Assembly: GCA_947631315.1 (NCBI GenBank)
Contig: CANRLA010000001.1
Coordinates: forward strand, 1-47,768
Source: an uncultured Clostridia bacterium
GTDB lineage: Bacteria; Bacillota; Clostridia; TANB77; CAG-508
Direction of reading: 5' to 3'
Length of the DNA stretch: 47,768 nt
Of the stretch, positions 28,801 to 38,356 are shown one piece after another. The position numbers were made by a program, and so were the translations under genes. A model generated the notes under the pieces. The model was not told the DNA's origin and did not search any database. It saw only the letters and a program-made list of their open reading frames with translations. Numbering within the stretch: the stretch's first letter is position 1; each line of letters starts with the position of its first letter.

Positions 28801-31800
28801 TTATATTTTTATTTTTCTTTCTAATATCTTCTTAACATAAAATGTAACTAAAGCTATTGCTATTATTATGCTCACTGATATTACTATAAGCTTTGCTGCA
28901 TTACTGTCAGAACTTGTAGATAAATAAATTTGAGCTGATTCTGCTTGATGCTTTTCTAATTCTGACGTCGTAACTTCTTCTATACCATATTGATTGTATG
29001 TGCCTCTTATCTCAGAAGAATTTGTTATTACTTCTCCGTTTTTGTTGTTTTTATTTTTAATTAATACTAATTTTAGAGTCTCTGATTCACCTGATTTGAT
29101 TAATTTATTAGACAAGCTTGAATTTATTGCTTCATTATTATCATTAACATACCAATCTTGATTTAATTCAGAAACAAACTCCATACCATCCTGTAATTTA
29201 TTAGCAATTTGTGTTACATAACCATCTATGTTACCTTCATTTTTTACTTCTACACAGTATTCAATAATAAGAGTAGAATTTTCTATTTTTGCGTTGTTCA
29301 CTTTTAAATTTGCAATATAATCGTTGTAATCATATGTTTCTGATTTTTCCCCATCAACTAATGTAATTTTTGATATTTTATTGTTTACAGTTATGTTAAA
29401 GTTTTCTGTATCTATTAAACCTAGGTCTATGTTATACACATTTTCTTCACCTAAAGTTATAATATTAGTTGCAGCTTTGCCGAAATTTTCAGCCTTTTCT
29501 ATTTCACTATTTTCTATATTGGTATTTTCTATAAAGTCATTGTTTTCATTTTCTGCAGTTTCTCCTGCTTGATAATTTACAACTTTATAAACTTTATTAT
29601 CATAATCTGCTATAACAATATATTTACCACTATATAAATCTTCAAATTTGTATTCACCATTGTCATTAGAAAATTCGATAATATCATTTCCATCTTTATC
29701 TTTTACATAATCTTTTTTATTAATGTCATATAGTTTTAACATAATGCTTGACATCTTTGTGTCATTTTCATCATGTGCTGAGTTATTATTTTCGTCATAC
29801 CATACTTCTCCTGAAATAGAATATATATTTTCTTTTTCAACTAGATTTCCATCTTTATTAACAATATTGAAATTTGATGAACCTTCAATTTGTTGTTTGA
29901 TTTTCTCAGTAGGAAAATCTATATCATTAACTTTTACTTCTACTTCATTTTCTATCTCTTTTATTTGACCAATGCTATCCAAAAGATATGGCTTTGCAAC
30001 TATAGTTACTTTTAGATTTTTATATGGTTCTACATTTTCATATACTGTTGTATTCAATAAATCGTTTTCTTCTGTATATGTATTATCTCCGTTCTTTACG
30101 GTATAGCTGACTAACTGTAATTCATCTGGTAATCTATTGAAAACACTAATTTCTGCTGTTTCTTTTGATTCATTTTTTACATCTACATAATATTCTACTT
30201 TATCACTATCTAGCATTTTATATGAAATATTACTACTAAAACTTGCTGAAAAACCTTTTAAGTCTTGAACTGTTCTTGTATATGTATTTGATTTAACTTC
30301 TTTATCAGAACCTTCGTATGTCGCCTTAGCAACTAAAGATATTTTTTGACTTGGCTCATCTGAACTTATAACCTTAGCCGTAAATTCAAATGATTTAAAT
30401 GATTCCAAAGATTCTATGTTATATGATAAAACTCTTGTTTCTTTGTTAAAATTTCCACCTTCACATTTTAATATATCTATGTATTTTGGAATATTTATAT
30501 TTACATTCATATTTTTGAAATCTTCAGCTGAATATGATTCTAATGATAGATTGTAATTTATTTCATCACCTATTTTTACGTATTCATTACTTTGTTCAGA
30601 ATATATTTCCATCTCAAATATTCCTTCTGTTATAGTGTTTTCAAATGATGCTGTACTGTCTTCTAACATATTTTCAGCTTTAAGTGATGTTCTAAAAGTA
30701 ACTGTTTTATCAACTTCTGAAAGGAATCTTACAATATATGTAAATTCTACTGTTTGTCCTGGTTCTATTTTGTCAATATTATTTGTTAAAGTTTCATCAA
30801 ATATAAAATAGCTATCATCAACCTCTTCATTTTCTATTTTTTCTATATGGAAAAATTCAGAGTCTTCCGGCCTTTGTGCTGTTATAGTTACATTCTCAGC
30901 TGCTTTTCTTCCCGTGTTTGTTGCACGTACAATATATTGTACATATTTTCCATTAGGTATTTTGTCTCCATTTTTTATTTCATCACCTACATTGTAATCC
31001 GTAGCTGTTATTTCTGTTTTTACTATTGGGATGTTTTCTGTTTCTATACTTAATAATTTTGAAGAAACTATATTTTTTGATGTTCCTTCTATTTCTTCAT
31101 CATTGTAATATATACCAAATATTGAATATGCTCTATTTTCATAGTCTATGTTTTGTGGTATTGCTCCATTATATGTGAATGTTATTTTTTGCGCTGGTGC
31201 TACTTCTGATTTAGCAACTATTAGATATGATTTGCTTGTGTCTTTCTTTTCTAAAGACCAACCGTTTTGTTCATTTGCTAAGTCATATGTTGCTCCGCCA
31301 TTTTCTGAATAATAAATATCTGCATCTATTCCTTCTACACTAACTGGTGTGTTTATATTTATTGAATATGTAGAATTTAAATCTGTATTGTTTCCATCTA
31401 CTGATTTTGTATCTTGTTTAGGAAATCTTCCTAATATCATTAATCCTTTTGTATTTTCCTTTAAATTGCTAACAGCTATTCCACCAAAACTTGCTCGTTT
31501 TTCTACATCATTTGCTTTGATAAATAATGATTCGTCTTTACTTATGCAAGATACTGTTTCATTTACTGTGCCATAATTGGATGTTACAAAACCTGCTGGA
31601 GCTGCTATCTTTATTGGTGTATCTACTGATTTTACCTCGTCCTTAATCCTATTAGTATATTGAAGAACTATTTTTTCATCAGCATTTACTGCTAAATTAT
31701 CTAAGGTTAAGTCTGCAACTATTTTTACAACTGTTCCATTAACATTTGGTAGTTCAGAATACTCTGTTTGCGTTCCTTCTAATCTTAAATAAATATTGTT

Positions 31801-33399
31801 TTCCTTTGTTTCAAATGTTACTGGTACTAATTCATTTTCATAAATTAATCTAGCATCTTTTAATTTTACTCCTGTTATTTGATTTGGAAGCGTAATTAAT
31901 AATTCAGGGTTTTTATATAATAAATCTGTAATATCATTTTTTTCTAGTGTTGCTGTAATCACAACGTTTTCATTTGTCACTACTGTTGATAAAACATTTT
32001 TATTTATGCTTATACTAGCATTTGATGATGGTTCTACAAGAGTAATTTTGTTTTCAATATGATTATTAGAAACTTCATTTCCTTGTAAAACACCTGTTAC
32101 ATCTATGCTTCCATCAATTTCATTTTTGTTTTCTATTGTTTTTAATGTGTAATTTGTATTTGTGTTAAAAACTTTTTCTAAGTTTAAACTTATATATCCT
32201 TCAGATGTTGGCTTGCTGGTTATAAATTTTAATCCAAAACTGTTTATATTTAATTCTAGATTATCTTGTTTTAATGTACCTATTTCTTGATTTTGACTAT
32301 CTAGGACTTTTATTGTTCCTTCTTCTCCAAGCACATTTACTAAATCTTTTTTATTTACTGCAATTTTTCTAGTTAATATTTCATCACTTAAGTTACTTTC
32401 TTTAATCTGAATTTCATCTACTAAATCTTTAAAGCCTATGTTGATTTGATAGTTTGTATTAAATTTTGTTTCTAACTTGTTTTCTGCTTTAGATAAATTT
32501 GTGTATAAATATCCTTTATTAACTTCTTTGTTTCCAGTAATACTTGTTTCTAATAAATTTCCTATTTGTTCACTTACATTGAAAGAAGTTTCTTCTGTTT
32601 TTGCTTCTATATCTCTATCATCTATTGTTTTTGCTGAAACTATTGCAAGTGATTTTAAAGTAGTATCTTCCATTTGAGATTCATATATAAAAGTTACTAA
32701 AACTTCATCGTTTGATTCCCAATTTAATTTTTTAGAATCGTGTTCTTCTTTGCTATTGTTTGCATCTTCGCTTACATTGTTGTTTGAGTTATTTGTATTT
32801 TCTGCTGTGTTGTTGTTTTCGTTCTCTGTTGAGTTGTTTGTTGTATTATTTTCATTGCTTGTATTTTCTTCTACTTTATTTGTATTATTGTCATTAGATT
32901 CATTTGTACTAGCAGCTAAACTTTTATCATTATATTTATTATTTATAATTAATATTTGATCCTGATAGGTATACTCTTTTCCAGATACAATTATCTTACT
33001 AGGCTCCTTATCCTGTATTTTTGGAACATAAACTTGAATTGTTTTGTCTATTAGAGGAATTGTGTTATCTTTAACTCCACTTGAAATTAAGAAGCTTACT
33101 AATGTTTTATTTTCATATTTTAGATATCTTTTTAATTCTTGTTTTATCGTAACTTTAGCATTTTGATCCCATTTAGTTTGCTCTTGTTCATTATCTATAT
33201 TGCTACTTACTTCTTGAGTATCGTTTTGTTTTACTTCATTTATCATATCTTCTTGAACTGCTTTATCTGATACTACAACATTTGAACTCTCTTGTTGTAC
33301 ATTCTCATTTGCAGCATATGCTATAGCTGGCATTAAGTTTGACCCAACTAAAGTAAGAGAAACTATTATAGATAAAAATTTCTTTGAATAATTATACAT
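28801..33399 (-). CDS. Giant membrane-anchored repeat surface protein (module 1, first gene)
   Basis: This 1532-residue exported protein is paralogous to the 17846-22612 product. The signal peptide ends at AYAANE (about residue 29). Beta-rich repeat domains fill most of the length (VTNENVVITATL, DLTLDNLAV, VRATNTGRKAAENVTITA). An SdrD-B domain is at about 1190-1290 (YSISGEVWYDENNNSAHDEN, then YKFEDLYSGKYIVIADYDN). The end has a hydrophobic helix and ILERKIKI, with no sorting motif. At residues 156-221 an Asn/Glu/Ser/Thr-rich tract is inserted that the paralogue lacks. The thioester adhesin starts 25 bases downstream after AGAAAGGAGGTAAAG. The gene is intact and has no in-frame CGG. Confidence 0.85.
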   Translation of the reverse strand: MYNYSKKFLSIIVSLTLVGSNLMPAIAYAANENVQQESSNVVVSDKAVQEDMINEVKQNDTQEVSSNIDNEQEQTKWDQNAKVTIKQELKRYLKYENKTLVSFLISSGVKDNTIPLIDKTIQVYVPKIQDKEPSKIIVSGKEYTYQDQILIINNKYNDKSLAASTNESNDNNTNKVEENTSNENNTTNNSTENENNNTAENTNNSNNNVSEDANNSKEEHDSKKLNWESNDEVLVTFIYESQMEDTTLKSLAIVSAKTIDDRDIEAKTEETSFNVSEQIGNLLETSITGNKEVNKGYLYTNLSKAENKLETKFNTNYQINIGFKDLVDEIQIKESNLSDEILTRKIAVNKKDLVNVLGEEGTIKVLDSQNQEIGTLKQDNLELNINSFGLKFITSKPTSEGYISLNLEKVFNTNTNYTLKTIENKNEIDGSIDVTGVLQGNEVSNNHIENKITLVEPSSNASISINKNVLSTVVTNENVVITATLEKNDITDLLYKNPELLITLPNQITGVKLKDARLIYENELVPVTFETKENNIYLRLEGTQTEYSELPNVNGTVVKIVADLTLDNLAVNADEKIVLQYTNRIKDEVKSVDTPIKIAAPAGFVTSNYGTVNETVSCISKDESLFIKANDVEKRASFGGIAVSNLKENTKGLMILGRFPKQDTKSVDGNNTDLNSTYSININTPVSVEGIDADIYYSENGGATYDLANEQNGWSLEKKDTSKSYLIVAKSEVAPAQKITFTYNGAIPQNIDYENRAYSIFGIYYNDEEIEGTSKNIVSSKLLSIETENIPIVKTEITATDYNVGDEIKNGDKIPNGKYVQYIVRATNTGRKAAENVTITAQRPEDSEFFHIEKIENEEVDDSYFIFDETLTNNIDKIEPGQTVEFTYIVRFLSEVDKTVTFRTSLKAENMLEDSTASFENTITEGIFEMEIYSEQSNEYVKIGDEINYNLSLESYSAEDFKNMNVNINIPKYIDILKCEGGNFNKETRVLSYNIESLESFKSFEFTAKVISSDEPSQKISLVAKATYEGSDKEVKSNTYTRTVQDLKGFSASFSSNISYKMLDSDKVEYYVDVKNESKETAEISVFNRLPDELQLVSYTVKNGDNTYTEENDLLNTTVYENVEPYKNLKVTIVAKPYLLDSIGQIKEIENEVEVKVNDIDFPTEKIKQQIEGSSNFNIVNKDGNLVEKENIYSISGEVWYDENNNSAHDENDTKMSSIMLKLYDINKKDYVKDKDGNDIIEFSNDNGEYKFEDLYSGKYIVIADYDNKVYKVVNYQAGETAENENNDFIENTNIENSEIEKAENFGKAATNIITLGEENVYNIDLGLIDTENFNITVNNKISKITLVDGEKSETYDYNDYIANLKVNNAKIENSTLIIEYCVEVKNEGNIDGYVTQIANKLQDGMEFVSELNQDWYVNDNNEAINSSLSNKLIKSGESETLKLVLIKNKNNKNGEVITNSSEIRGTYNQYGIEEVTTSELEKHQAESAQIYLSTSSDSNAAKLIVISVSIIIAIALVTFYVKKILERKIKI
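32735..32930 (-). repeat. Asn-rich low-complexity insert
   Basis: AAT/AAC-rich DNA encodes runs such as NNTNKVEENTSNENNTTNN. It is present in the module 1 protein and absent at the same place in module 2, so it probably expanded after duplication. Confidence 0.75.
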
Positions 33400-33841
33400 T
33401 ATTATCCTCCTATTTTTTTATTAGCATAACCCTTTAAGGATCAGTAGCTTTAAATTTACTTTTATTAGCATTTTAGCTTTTCTTTGTAATCATTTAATTA
33501 AAAAAAATTAATCAATTTAATACTAATACGTTGTTTTTTTTTTTTCAATATTGCTTTTTTTTTAATTTTTTATAACCATTTACGGAAGCACTTTTTAGAC
33601 ATTTAATATTACTTTTAGATTACATTTTTGTTTTATTGGTTGCTTTTTTGAGCGTTTTATAGCCTTAATTTCGCAGATGCGTAAACGTTTTCCATTGTAA
33701 AATTTCTGTGAACATATAAGGTATATTTATAAGTAAAAGTTAACATTTTACAAATAATTAAATATAATTTTAAATATAATTAGTAGTAACAATTTCTTTT
33801 TTTTATCATATAATATTATAGTTAATAGGAGGTATGTATTT
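33400..33841. promoter_or_regulatory. Divergent control region of surface module 1 and the Asn-rich gene
   Basis: Next to the surface gene the minus strand reads GGTTATGCTAATAAAAAAAT and AGGAGGATAATAATG, like the module 2 leader. The box TACGGAAG (plus strand, 33581-33588) lies 182 bases upstream of the start, against 185 in module 2. Flanking bases also match (AATAT-AAA, TCT, AAGT-CTTCCGTA on the minus strand). A run of 13 or more T is at about 33534-33545. TATAATATTATAG and AGGAGGTATG precede the plus-strand gene. I saw no known riboswitch class. Confidence 0.5.
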
Positions 33842-34480
33842 ATGAATGATAATGACTTTAACGAAATGATTAAAAAAGCTCAATCTATGATTCAAAATAA
33901 TCAAATTCCTGATGATATTAAAGCTTTAGTAAATAACCTACAAAATTCTAATAGCAATACTTCTAATGTATCTTATAATAGTTCAAATAATGTAACACCT
34001 AATTGTTCCTCTAATGTTTCAAATAATGCATATAATACATATAGAAATAATAATTATAAAAATGGTACTTATACAAGTAATTCATATAATTATAGTTCAA
34101 ATTATAATCCTTCATCTAATCATACAGGAAGCTCTAATTCAAATTATAATTCTAGAGATTTTAATAAAACAAATATTAATTCAAATATTCAAGACAAGAA
34201 TAATTCGTCAAATAATACTTATTCAAGTACAAGTAATGAACAGAATAATTCAAATAATAATTTAAATTCTTTGAATATAGATATGGAAACTTTAATGAAG
34301 ATTCAAAACATAATGTCTAAAATGAAAAATAGTAGCGATGATGATATGAGTAAATTACTTTTATCTTTAAAGCCTTACCTTAGAAATGGGAAAAAAGAAA
34401 AAATTGATGAATATATTCAATTAATAAAAATGGGAAAAATGACCCAACTTTTTGACCTTTTCGGTGGTGAAAAGAAATGA
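33842..34480 (+). CDS. Asn/Ser-rich low-complexity protein with conserved C-terminus
   Basis: This 212-residue protein has a short acidic N-terminus (MNDNDFNEMIKKAQSMIQNN), a central Asn/Ser/Tyr-rich tract (about 45-148) with no predicted fold, and an ordered C-terminus with LLLSLKPYLRNGKKEKIDEY and MGKMTQLFDLFGG. The KPYLR..K..KIDEYIQL block resembles uncharacterised small proteins I associate with Clostridia, often followed by a tiny membrane protein, as here. The stop overlaps the next start (ATGA). The start has AGGAGGTATGTATTT before it. A sporulation or envelope role is a guess. Confidence 0.75.
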   Translation: MNDNDFNEMIKKAQSMIQNNQIPDDIKALVNNLQNSNSNTSNVSYNSSNNVTPNCSSNVSNNAYNTYRNNNYKNGTYTSNSYNYSSNYNPSSNHTGSSNSNYNSRDFNKTNINSNIQDKNNSSNNTYSSTSNEQNNSNNNLNSLNIDMETLMKIQNIMSKMKNSSDDDMSKLLLSLKPYLRNGKKEKIDEYIQLIKMGKMTQLFDLFGGEKK

Positions 34481-34647
34481 ATTTCTTAAATTTTTTACCT
34501 ATTGATCAGGAGGGAAAGATTAATTTATTTGGCTTTAGTTTTTATACTGATGATTTATTGATTCTAGCAATTCTATTTTTTCTTTATTCTCAAAAAATAA
34601 ATGATCAATTTTTATATATTGCTTTAATTTTATTATTAATAAAATAA
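34477..34647 (+). CDS. 56-residue membrane protein
   Basis: ATG 34477 overlaps the stop of the Asn-rich gene by 4 bases (ATGA), so translation is coupled. The product begins MNFLNFLPIDQEGKINLFGF and has two hydrophobic stretches, DDLLILAILFFLYSQ and FLYIALILLLIK, giving a likely two-helix membrane hairpin with a polar turn (KINDQ). This resembles tiny DDLLLL-type membrane proteins of Clostridia whose function is not known to me. A strong terminator follows at once. Confidence 0.75.
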   Translation: MNFLNFLPIDQEGKINLFGFSFYTDDLLILAILFFLYSQKINDQFLYIALILLLIK

Positions 34648-34693
34648 ATAATCGCTTTTTTAAATCATATTGTTTAAAGCGATTATTTTTTTA
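34647..34693 (+). terminator. Rho-independent terminator
   Basis: AATAATCGCTTT (34647-34658) pairs with AAAGCGATTATT (34676-34687), followed by a T run. It ends the two-gene Asn-rich operon. Confidence 0.9.
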
Positions 34694-34697
34694 ATAA

Positions 34698-34780
34698 ATT
34701 TTAATTATTTTTTATTAATTTTTAATTATTTTTATTAATTTTTAATTATTTTTATTAATTTTTATTGATTTTTATCTATT
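34698..34780. repeat. 20-base AT tandem repeat
   Basis: TAATTTTTAATTATTTTTAT repeats about three times, with a degenerate first unit and partial last units, between the terminator and the 3' end of the nuclease gene. Confidence 0.8.
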
Positions 34781-35906
34781 TAGTTATTTTTTTACTTAAT
34801 AAATTTATTTCTTTTTCTGATAAGCCTGTCCAGTCTTTTATATTTTTTATATCTATTCCACTTTTTAATAATTTTTTTGCAATTTCATATTTTCCTTCTC
34901 TTTTTCCTTCTTCTTTTCCACCTAACCATGCTTTTCTTTCTTTTTCCATAAATATTTCTGCTAACATTGTTTTTTCTCCTTTCATAAATAATTTTTTTAT
35001 CTCATTTATTTTCTGTCGTGATAACTTTGTGGATGATATATTACAAAGATATTCTATTATCATATCTTTTTCTTTTTGTGATAAATATTCCTTACTTATT
35101 TTTATATAATTGTCTTGAAGCTCTTTTTCACCTTTAGTTTTTTCTAGTAAAATTATTTTACTTAATGCTCCTTTTTCTTGAAGTAATTCACTATCTTCAT
35201 AATCATTTGCATCAAATATAGTATATTTTCCATATTCTGCCCTATATCCTGGCATTTTAACTTGTCTACTGCTTATATGCTTTTCAACATTCCACTTATT
35301 TTTTCCAATATACAAAACTATTGGTATAACTAATGGATATTTTCTATTTACTACATCCTCTTTGTTGGAATACCAATAATTAGTTATTATTGCGGTTACA
35401 TATTCCATTATTCTTATAGGCATATTGTAGTCAATTCTTGATTGGTGCTCAATTAGAAAAAATACATCCATATCTTTTCTTTTATAAATAATATCTGCTT
35501 CTCTATTTAAATAACTTTTTGTAATTAAACTAGTTTCATATCGTTCTAGCATATCTGCTTTTATTTCTTTATTTACTTTTGAAAGTTGTAATACTCTATT
35601 TATAAATAGAGCTACCTCGTTCTTATTAGATAATATTTTTCTAATGCTTGTATCATGTGAATTATGAATTATATTTTTTTCATAATTATATTGTTCTTCT
35701 TTTTCTCGTATTTTTTCTGATAATTTAATATTTTTTATAATTTTTCTTTCAACATATATTAGATAATTTATATATTTAATAAAATTTGTTGTTTCTTTTG
35801 TTTTATTAATATTCTTTATTATTGAATCATCAATTATTATATTTGATTCAATTACATTTTCATTAGTATAACTTTTTTCTTTTTTTAAGTTATAATTTTT
35901 TTGCAT
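34776..35906 (-). CDS. Rpn/YhgA-like PD-(D/E)XK nuclease family protein
   Basis: This 376-residue protein belongs to the recombination-promoting nuclease / putative transposase family. The N-terminal 90 residues are a charged extension. The family core follows: HDTSIRKILSNKNEVALFIN, then READIIYKRKDMDVFFLIEH and QSRIDYNMPIRIMEY. The Asp in DVFFLIEHQS and the Glu-x-Gln give the PD-(D/E)XK-type active site. PLVIPIVLYIG and a C-terminal GKEEGKREGKYEIAKKLLKS repeat, with a short helical DNA-binding-like tail, are also typical. It stands alone, with AT-only repeats on both sides, which suits a mobile or selfish gene. Confidence 0.85.
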   Translation of the reverse strand: MQKNYNLKKEKSYTNENVIESNIIIDDSIIKNINKTKETTNFIKYINYLIYVERKIIKNIKLSEKIREKEEQYNYEKNIIHNSHDTSIRKILSNKNEVALFINRVLQLSKVNKEIKADMLERYETSLITKSYLNREADIIYKRKDMDVFFLIEHQSRIDYNMPIRIMEYVTAIITNYWYSNKEDVVNRKYPLVIPIVLYIGKNKWNVEKHISSRQVKMPGYRAEYGKYTIFDANDYEDSELLQEKGALSKIILLEKTKGEKELQDNYIKISKEYLSQKEKDMIIEYLCNISSTKLSRQKINEIKKLFMKGEKTMLAEIFMEKERKAWLGGKEEGKREGKYEIAKKLLKSGIDIKNIKDWTGLSEKEINLLSKKITK

Positions 35907-36219
35907 TTAAACGTCCTTTCTTTACATTTTATAATATATACGATTTTTCGTCAACAATTAATCAACAAATAAATAATAATATGAAGATTTTTTAGATTTA
36001 ATTTGGAATTTTTGTGAATTTAATAAAATTAAATTAATAAAAATAAATAAAATTAATTAAAGAATAAATTAGTTAAATTTAAATTAAAATTAAATAAATA
36101 AAATCAAATTAATAATTAATAAATTTAATTAAAACTAATTAAAAACGATAAAAATAATTTAAAAATAATTAAAAAAAAAATTAAATAATTAAAAATTAAT
36201 GACTATTAAATATAATATT
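35907..36219. repeat. AT-only low-complexity intergenic DNA
   Basis: The region contains almost no G or C and many variations of AAATTAATTAAA and TAAATAAAA without a clean period. No gene or promoter stands out. It separates the nuclease gene from the terminator of the cell-shape cluster. Confidence 0.7.
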
Positions 36220-36253
36220 TACTAGATATAAAATACAGATTTTATATCTAGTA
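36220..36253 (-). terminator. Terminator of the cell-shape operon
   Basis: TACTAGATATAAAAT (36220-36234) pairs perfectly with ATTTTATATCTAGTA (36239-36253) around a 4-base loop, about 10 bases downstream of the pbp2 stop. The tail is AT-rich rather than pure T. Confidence 0.75.
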
Positions 36254-36262
36254 ATTCTTATT

Positions 36263-38342
36263 TTATCTTACAATTTGCATATAAGATGAAACTGTTGTGT
36301 CTTCTGTAATCTGAGAGGCATTCATACCTAAATATTGAGCAAATATCGCTCTTGCAACTGGAGCAGTATAACCACCATGTTCACCGTTTTTTACATAAAC
36401 TGCTACTGCTATTTCAGGATCATCAAATGGTGCATATCCGACAAACCAAGCATTAGTTCCATTATTGGTTGATGCAGAACCTGTTTTTCCTCCAACTTCT
36501 ATATTAAAATCTCTAAAATATGAATATGCTGTTCCTGCATCATCACTTGTAACGCCTTTCATTCCTTGTCTTATTGTTGCTATAATATCTGCGCTTAACT
36601 GCAAGTCGCTTCCACTATTTCCATTTTTATTAAGAAGACTATTTACATATTCTTCTATTTCATTTCTTGAAACTTGTGTACCATCAGGATTATTTATAGA
36701 TTTTACTACTGTAACTTCTATATTTTTTCCTCCATTTGCAAGCATTGCTGTGTACTTTGCCATCTGAAGTGGAGTAAAGTCGTTATACAATTGTCCAATA
36801 GCTGTTTGAATTGTTTTTCCACCTGTCCACTCACTGTCTACCTCATTACTCGATAATGTTCCTGCTATTTCGTCAGGAAGTTCTACACCAGTCTTTTGTC
36901 CTAATCCAAATGATTTTGCAACTTCTGATAATTTTTCAATACCAACTCTTCTTCCTGTTTCATAGAAGAAATAATTGCAAGAGTGTTCTATTGCTTGGAC
37001 TACATTTTGCCATCCATGTCCACCTCTTAACCAACATTTAGGTTGATAATCATTATAATATTTATAAATATAAGTATCATTTATCTTAGTATTTAAATCT
37101 ATAGCTCCGCTTTCCAATCCTGCTATTGCTGTAACTAGCTTAAATGTTGAACCAGGAGCTGATTTATCAGATATTGCTTTATTTACTAGTGGATGTCTTC
37201 CATCATTTAAATATTTATTCCAATTTTCCTGACTTATACCATCCGTAAACAAAGATGGATTATAGTTTGGATAACTTGCCATAGCAAGTATCTCTCCTGT
37301 TTTTACGTTAATAACAACTGCTGAACCTTCACTTGCTTTTGTCGCACCACTTAATACACCATTTTGCATATCTTCAATATCTTTTGCCAATGCTTCTTCT
37401 GTTGCTCTTTGCAAATCTGCGTCAATTGTTAAAACTAAATCACTTCCTGTTATTGCCGCTTCTGAAATATATTCATCCGTAACAACTCCGTCGACAGACA
37501 TATCAATTTGTTTTATACCATCTTTTCCCTTTAAATATTTTTCAAAAACTTTTTCTATACCTGTTTTTCCTATTACATCGTTTTGTTTATATTCTGGATT
37601 TTTTTCTAAATCATCTTGCGAAATTGGTCCTACATAGCCTAATATGTGTGAAGCAAGTTCTCCATAAGGATATGATACAGTTGGCTCAACATAAGTACTT
37701 ATTCCTGGAAAACTAGAACCCATTTCATTAAATTTTGCATAACTTGCATTACTTATATTTCCTGCAATCTTCACTGATTTTGTATTACTGTATCCGTCTT
37801 TTTCTATTAAATACCTTAACGTTATAATTTTTCTAGCATCTTCAACATTATCGGCATTTACCTCATATTTGTCTTTAAAAAAATTAAAGGCTGTTTCTGC
37901 ATCAAAAGATGAATCAATTTTGTTTGCTACTTTCCAACTTTCTACATCTATATTTTTAAATTCATAAGGATTTATTTTTATTGGAAAATTATCAATATAA
38001 TTGTCTCCATTTTCTTCAAGAGTTTTTGCAACTTGTAAAAGTGTATTGTTAAGAGTCTCATTATCTATTTTTGTTTTGTAGATTTCCACATTATAAAACA
38101 TTTTGGTGGATACTAATTTGTTTCCGAGATGAATCTAGTATATTACCTCTAGTAGCTGTAATTACTTTTTCTCTAGTAAGTCTTGTATTCGATGTTTCTC
38201 TATATTCTTCTCCGTGGACTATTTGCAAATTAAATAATGCAACAAGAAGTATAATACCAATTATATAGACTAATGCAATTAAGATATTAAATCTAATTTT
38301 AGTATTATTTTTATTATTTTCTTTTTTCAATTTTTCCTCCAC
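36263..38342 (-). CDS. mrdA: Penicillin-binding protein 2 (cell elongation transpeptidase), full length with a +1 shift at CGG
   Basis: This class B PBP cross-links peptidoglycan during elongation. Conventional reading gives 83 residues (38091-38342) and then a separate 612-residue frame. Skipping the C of CGG at 38124-38126 joins them into 692 residues, the usual PBP2 length. The junction reads RGNILDSSGNKLVSTKMFYN, matching the conserved RGxIxDRNGxxLA pattern, whereas the zero frame ends after ten unrelated residues. A membrane helix is at about 18-40. Transpeptidase motifs are complete: Ser398-x-x-Lys401 (STFK), SCN (454-456) and KTG (619-621). It is the last gene of mreB-mreC-mreD-pbp2. 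Loss of this gene would be hard to tolerate in a rod, which argues for recoding. Confidence 0.85.
38124..38126 (-). other. CGG +1 recoding site, pbp2
   Basis: The zero frame reads TCT CGG AAA and stops after ten further codons (TAA at 38091). Skipping the C (position 38126) gives TCT GGA AAC, Ser-Gly-Asn, at residue 73, where PBP2 proteins have a conserved Gly. Confidence 0.8.
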
Positions 38343-38356
38343 TATATTTAATTATT

